8,887 nt of DNA from an uncultured Pyrinomonas sp. (GTDB taxonomy: Bacteria; Acidobacteriota; Blastocatellia; Pyrinomonadales; Pyrinomonadaceae). The notes under the pieces are model-generated. The model saw only the letters and a program-made list of their open reading frames with translations, did no database searches and was not told the origin of the DNA. Below, piece by piece: positions 5,838 through 8,887 of the stretch (positions within the stretch are counted from its first letter, which is position 1; the number at the start of each line of letters is the position of its first letter). A program made the translations under genes and the position numbers. The stretch is from NCBI GenBank assembly GCA_937135995.1, contig CAKZOF010000385.1:1-8887 (forward strand). The letters are read 5' to 3'.

Positions 5838-7735
5838 CACGATCCTCCTGCGATGTATGGGCGTGATTGCACGATGTAGAGCTGCCCGCGCAGGTAAGCC
5901 CATTCGATGTCTTGATCGCGTCCGCCGAAGGTACGCTTCAAAGCCAGTCCGACGCGCGCCAATCGTCGCGCCATCTCGTCGGTGAGCACCGTGCGTTCGC
6001 CCGTGATCGGGACTTCTTTGACTCCGCCGCGTTCATCGAAAGTCAAGAGGCTGTCTTCTTCCGAGCGGGTCAGGATTTGAATCGTATCGGTTGCCGGGCG
6101 GTAGATCACCTGCTCGGCGATCTTTTGGCCTTCGACCACCTTGATGCCTAATCCGCGCTTGGCGCTGATGTAAACGGCATCGCGGTTCGCAGCGTTGAAA
6201 GGATCGGTGGTGATCATCACGCCAGCGCTATCGGCATTGATCCCCTCTTGAATGATCACTGCCATGAAGACTTTACTGTGGTCGATGCCAGCGCGTTCGC
6301 GCGCTTCGTAAGCCTCGAAGTTCCAGACTGAGCCCCACACCGTCTTGATCGCGTCGATCAATTGCTCCTCCGTGCGCACGTTGGGCACCGTGGTGTACAG
6401 CCCCGCGCCGTTGAAGTTCGGCAAGTCTTCCGAGTTGGTCGAACTGCGCACGAACAGCCCCGCGCCCCGAAACTCGCGGCGCACGCGCGCCAGCACCAGC
6501 GCTCGCAACCGCGCGTTCATGCGCCCCTGTCGGAATCGCTCGCGCAGCGCAGCCAACTGTTCGCGCCGATAGGCCGGATCATGGACGAAGCGTTGATCAT
6601 TCAAAAGCCCGTAGATCTTCTCATCGAGTCCGTTTTCGCGAACGAACTGATCGTAATAGAAAAACGGAATTGTAAACCCTCGTGGCACGACGATGCCAGC
6701 GATGCGCGCGGCGATCACCTCGCCGAGATTGGCCGACTTCGTCCCGTAACGCACGACATCCGTCGCACGCTGCTGATCCAATCGAGCCAAGCGCCGCGTT
6801 GCCAGATCGAACCGCGGCGTCATGATGTCGCGTCGCGCCTGCAATCGCCGCTGGTACTCATCGAGCTGGTTGAGATCGGCGCGTTTGATCGCGTAAGCAT
6901 CCGGTTTCGTCTCGAACGTCACCCACCAGCCGTCGTATTCCTTCAGCAGTTCCGTCGCGTTCTTGATGTAAGCGTTCGGCACGCCCCACGATTTGGCGAG
7001 CAGATTGACGTGCGAAAGCGGTGTCGAAGGTTTCGAGACAATGATCCCGGCGACGGGCGGCAACTGGAGCGGCACTTCGTCGAGGACAACGATCTCGTTG
7101 AAATGTATGTCCGTGTGTTCGTCGAGCTTCTTGATGATGTGTATGCGACCGATGCCGCGGGCGACGTTGAGTGGTTGATACTCTTGCTCGCGCAGGATGT
7201 CGGCAGCAGAGACGCGATCGAGACCGGCGATCTTGGCCGCTTCTTGCTCTTGTCGCGTCGAATTCGGTTTGAACGCGACCGGCTCGAAAAAGGTCTGCCG
7301 AATCGTTTCAGCGGCGAGCGCGATGAGTTCGGCGTTGATTTGATCTCCTTCCCAGAACTCGAAGGTCCAACGTTTGATCGGCGTTTGATAAGCGAGCGTG
7401 CCCAAGATGAAGCGCCGGTTCGGTTTCAGATAGTTCTTGTCGAAAAAGTCTTGCCCGCGCTCGAGCGACAAGTAGGTTCCGTTGACGAAGTCACGATGGA
7501 AGCGATACCGCTTCGAATTGACGTAGTAGATGCGGTTCCCTTGCTGGCGGTCAATGACGAAGAGGACATGCGCCAGCGGCACGTTCGCATCCGTGTACAC
7601 GCGCGCCAGCGAATCGAACTCCGCGCGCGAGCGTATGGCCGACAGCGAATCCGGGTCGGCGCTCGTCTGCGCCAGCGCCGACGCTGTGAGCGCAAGGGCT
7701 CCGAACGCTAGAAATCGAGCGACGATGGATCTCAT
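5837..7735 (-). CDS. Exported dikinase-like protein: phosphohistidine domain + PPDK/PEP-synthase ATP-grasp domain
   Basis: The 632-residue protein begins with a clear signal peptide (MRSIVARFLAFGALALTASALA, cleavage likely after residue 22). Residues 30-190 form a region I cannot assign. About 195-285 resemble the swivelling phosphohistidine domain of PEP-utilising enzymes, with STPLSHVNLLAKSWGVPNA (238-255) and candidate catalytic His242. From about 328 to the end is a PPDK_N-type nucleotide-binding domain: GTKSANLGE (331-339), VRSSTNSEDLPNFNGAG (429-445), MITTDPF (507-513), KRGLG (526-530), and DIEWAY plus LYIVQSRPY (609-627) with Glu611, Gln623 and Arg625. The TIM-barrel PEP/pyruvate domain is absent. 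The order His domain then ATP-grasp is that of glucan water dikinases, not of PPDK or PEP synthase, so a phosphotransferase acting on another acceptor is plausible. An export signal on an ATP-using enzyme is odd. ATG 7735 overlaps the decarboxylase stop (ATGA); upstream codons overlap that gene and were rejected. Substrate unknown. Confidence 0.92.
   Translation of the reverse strand: MRSIVARFLAFGALALTASALAQTSADPDSLSAIRSRAEFDSLARVYTDANVPLAHVLFVIDRQQGNRIYYVNSKRYRFHRDFVNGTYLSLERGQDFFDKNYLKPNRRFILGTLAYQTPIKRWTFEFWEGDQINAELIALAAETIRQTFFEPVAFKPNSTRQEQEAAKIAGLDRVSAADILREQEYQPLNVARGIGRIHIIKKLDEHTDIHFNEIVVLDEVPLQLPPVAGIIVSKPSTPLSHVNLLAKSWGVPNAYIKNATELLKEYDGWWVTFETKPDAYAIKRADLNQLDEYQRRLQARRDIMTPRFDLATRRLARLDQQRATDVVRYGTKSANLGEVIAARIAGIVVPRGFTIPFFYYDQFVRENGLDEKIYGLLNDQRFVHDPAYRREQLAALRERFRQGRMNARLRALVLARVRREFRGAGLFVRSSTNSEDLPNFNGAGLYTTVPNVRTEEQLIDAIKTVWGSVWNFEAYEARERAGIDHSKVFMAVIIQEGINADSAGVMITTDPFNAANRDAVYISAKRGLGIKVVEGQKIAEQVIYRPATDTIQILTRSEEDSLLTFDERGGVKEVPITGERTVLTDEMARRLARVGLALKRTFGGRDQDIEWAYLRGQLYIVQSRPYIAGGS
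5844..5849 (-). promoter_or_regulatory. Strong ribosome-binding site deciding the TPR lipoprotein start
   Basis: A perfect AGGAGG on the minus strand lies six bases upstream of ATG 5837, within the last codons of the dikinase-like gene. It fixes the start of the TPR lipoprotein and suggests high, independent re-initiation despite the stop/start overlap. It is the only perfect AGGAGG that I noted in front of a gene start in this window. Confidence 0.8.
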
Positions 7736-8887
7736 CGGGCGTCCGTTATCGCATCGGCGGCGATTTCGCCGATCAACCGATGCCCTTCGCTTTCGAGCGT
7801 CGCTACCAACTCGTCCACGTGGCGACGTTCGGTCAAGAAACTGTTGATGTTGACGCGCAACGCGCGCCGCCCGTGCAGCACGGTGGAGGCCAACCATGCC
7901 TGGCCGCTTCGTTCGATGCGCTGTTGTAGCTCCTGTTGCAAGCGGTCGAGCGCCGGCCCATCGCGCGAATCGAGACACTCGGGCGTGAAACGGAAACAGC
8001 AGACGGCCGTTTCAACTTCGCCGAGGCGCGTGAAATCCCGGAGCGCGTCGAGACGCGCGGCCAAGTAACGTGTCAATTCGATCTGCCGTTCGATGATCTC
8101 GGCATACCCTCTTTTGCCCAAACTTTTGAGCGCCATCCAAAGCTTGAGGGCGTTGAAGCGGCGCGTTCCCAGCTGTCCGTACCGATGGAAATCGTATTCG
8201 GCGTCGATCCCGCCGCGCGCTTCGTTCATGTATTCCGGCGTCGTATCGAACGAGGCACGCAACACGCTCTTGCCGCCGCGCACGAGAACCGCCGCGCAAG
8301 CGAAGGGGACAAACATCCACTTGTGCGGATCGATGGTGATCGAATCGGCGCGCTCGATGCCGCGCAATCTTTGCCGCTGCGCGTCCGAAAAGAGCAACGC
8401 GCCGCCGTAGGCCGCATCGACGTGGAACCACAGACCCCATTCTTCGGCGATGTCGGCCAACCGATCCAGCGGATCGATGGCCCCGGTGGACGTCGCTCCA
8501 GCGACGCCGACCAGCGCGACCGGCGTGCGCCCCTGCGCCAAATCATCACGGATGGCCTGCCGCAACCGCTCCGTGCATACGTGAAACCGTCGGTCGGATT
8601 CGATGCGCCGCAACGCTCTTCGCCCGAGGCCGAGGATGTCAACGCTTTTATCGAACGAGTAGTGGCACTGCTCCGAAGCGTAGACGATCATCTGGCCAGC
8701 GGATCGCACGCCCTGTTCGCGCGTTTGCGCGATGCGATCGCGGGCGCACTTGAGCGCGACGAGATTTGCTTCGGAGCCGCCGCTCGTAAGCGCGCCGAAG
8801 GCTTCCGCGTCGTACCCGACAAGCTCGCACAACCACCGGATGACGCGCGCTTCGACGACGCTCGCCGAAGGCGAATTGCGCCACGCG
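7732..8887 (-). CDS. PLP-dependent group II amino-acid decarboxylase, 5' end missing
   Basis: This is a fold-type I PLP decarboxylase of the aromatic amino acid/glutamate/tyrosine decarboxylase family, which removes the alpha-carboxyl of an amino acid to give an amine. The coding frame stays open to the right window edge (AWRNSPSASVVEARVIRWL precedes TTG 8832), so about 90-100 N-terminal residues probably lie outside. The visible 384 residues show LTSGGSEANLVALK (cofactor-phosphate region), SEQCHYSFDKS (the His that stacks on PLP), GATSTGAIDP, WFHVDAAYGG (Asp that pairs with the pyridine nitrogen) and SITIDPHKW, whose lysine (codon 8322-8320) should form the Schiff base. Near the end, LRVNINSFLT is the typical C-terminal strand. 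All catalytic landmarks are present. The stop overlaps the next ATG by four bases (ATGA), so it is the first visible member of a coupled unit with the exported dikinase-like and TPR genes. Substrate cannot be read from the sequence; aromatic amino acids, glutamate and diaminobutyrate are all possible. Confidence 0.94.
   Translation of the reverse strand, partial: AWRNSPSASVVEARVIRWLCELVGYDAEAFGALTSGGSEANLVALKCARDRIAQTREQGVRSAGQMIVYASEQCHYSFDKSVDILGLGRRALRRIESDRRFHVCTERLRQAIRDDLAQGRTPVALVGVAGATSTGAIDPLDRLADIAEEWGLWFHVDAAYGGALLFSDAQRQRLRGIERADSITIDPHKWMFVPFACAAVLVRGGKSVLRASFDTTPEYMNEARGGIDAEYDFHRYGQLGTRRFNALKLWMALKSLGKRGYAEIIERQIELTRYLAARLDALRDFTRLGEVETAVCCFRFTPECLDSRDGPALDRLQQELQQRIERSGQAWLASTVLHGRRALRVNINSFLTERRHVDELVATLESEGHRLIGEIAADAITDAR

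Noticed and set aside
6362..7711. A 449-codon open frame on the plus strand opposite the dikinase-like gene
   Set aside because: It is an antisense shadow of a gene with strong GC codon bias. The product is Arg/His-rich with no recognisable domain, whereas the minus strand encodes clear conserved motifs.
7736..7978. Upstream extension of the dikinase-like gene frame (81 codons)
   Set aside because: It overlaps the conserved C-terminus of the decarboxylase; starting at ATG 7735 puts a good signal peptide at the N-terminus.

Overview
The window is a compact, GC-rich bacterial segment. All eight supported genes lie on the minus strand and read from the right edge to the left, with almost no non-coding DNA. 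Codons are strongly GC-biased, which explains the long spurious open frames on the opposite strand. Extracytoplasmic lipoproteins with lipobox signals indicate a bacterium, probably Gram-negative. The protein flavour (secreted dikinase-like protein, ankyrin and TPR lipoproteins, this trp gene order) suggests something like a moderately thermophilic Acidobacteriota (Blastocatellia-type), but that placement is inference from impression and no marker gene in the window proves it.

Right part (about 5304-8887), in transcription order: a PLP-dependent group II amino-acid decarboxylase whose 5' end lies beyond the window; a signal-peptide-bearing protein that combines a phosphohistidine (PEP-utiliser-like) domain with a C-terminal PPDK/PEP-synthase ATP-grasp domain; and a short TPR lipoprotein. 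These three are tightly coupled by ATGA and TGATG stop/start overlaps. hisA (histidine biosynthesis isomerase) follows 33 bases after the TPR gene.

Middle (4318-4547): the only sizeable intergenic stretch, 230 bases between hisA and trpE. It holds a good sigma70-like promoter candidate, and a leader with inverted repeats and a short Trp-containing ORF that could, speculatively, be an attenuator.

Left part (34-4317): a tryptophan operon trpE - ankyrin lipoprotein - trpG - trpD. TrpE and TrpG form anthranilate synthase (chorismate + glutamine to anthranilate), and TrpD transfers phosphoribosyl to anthranilate. The unusual element is the ankyrin-repeat lipoprotein wedged between the two anthranilate synthase subunit genes, with its end overlapping the trpG start. 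trpC, trpF, trpB and trpA are not in the window. A possible start of a further gene lies at the left edge.

Most novel parts: the decarboxylase/secreted dikinase/TPR lipoprotein module, and the ankyrin lipoprotein embedded in the trp operon. No RNA genes, CRISPR arrays, insertion sequences or clear rho-independent terminators were seen.
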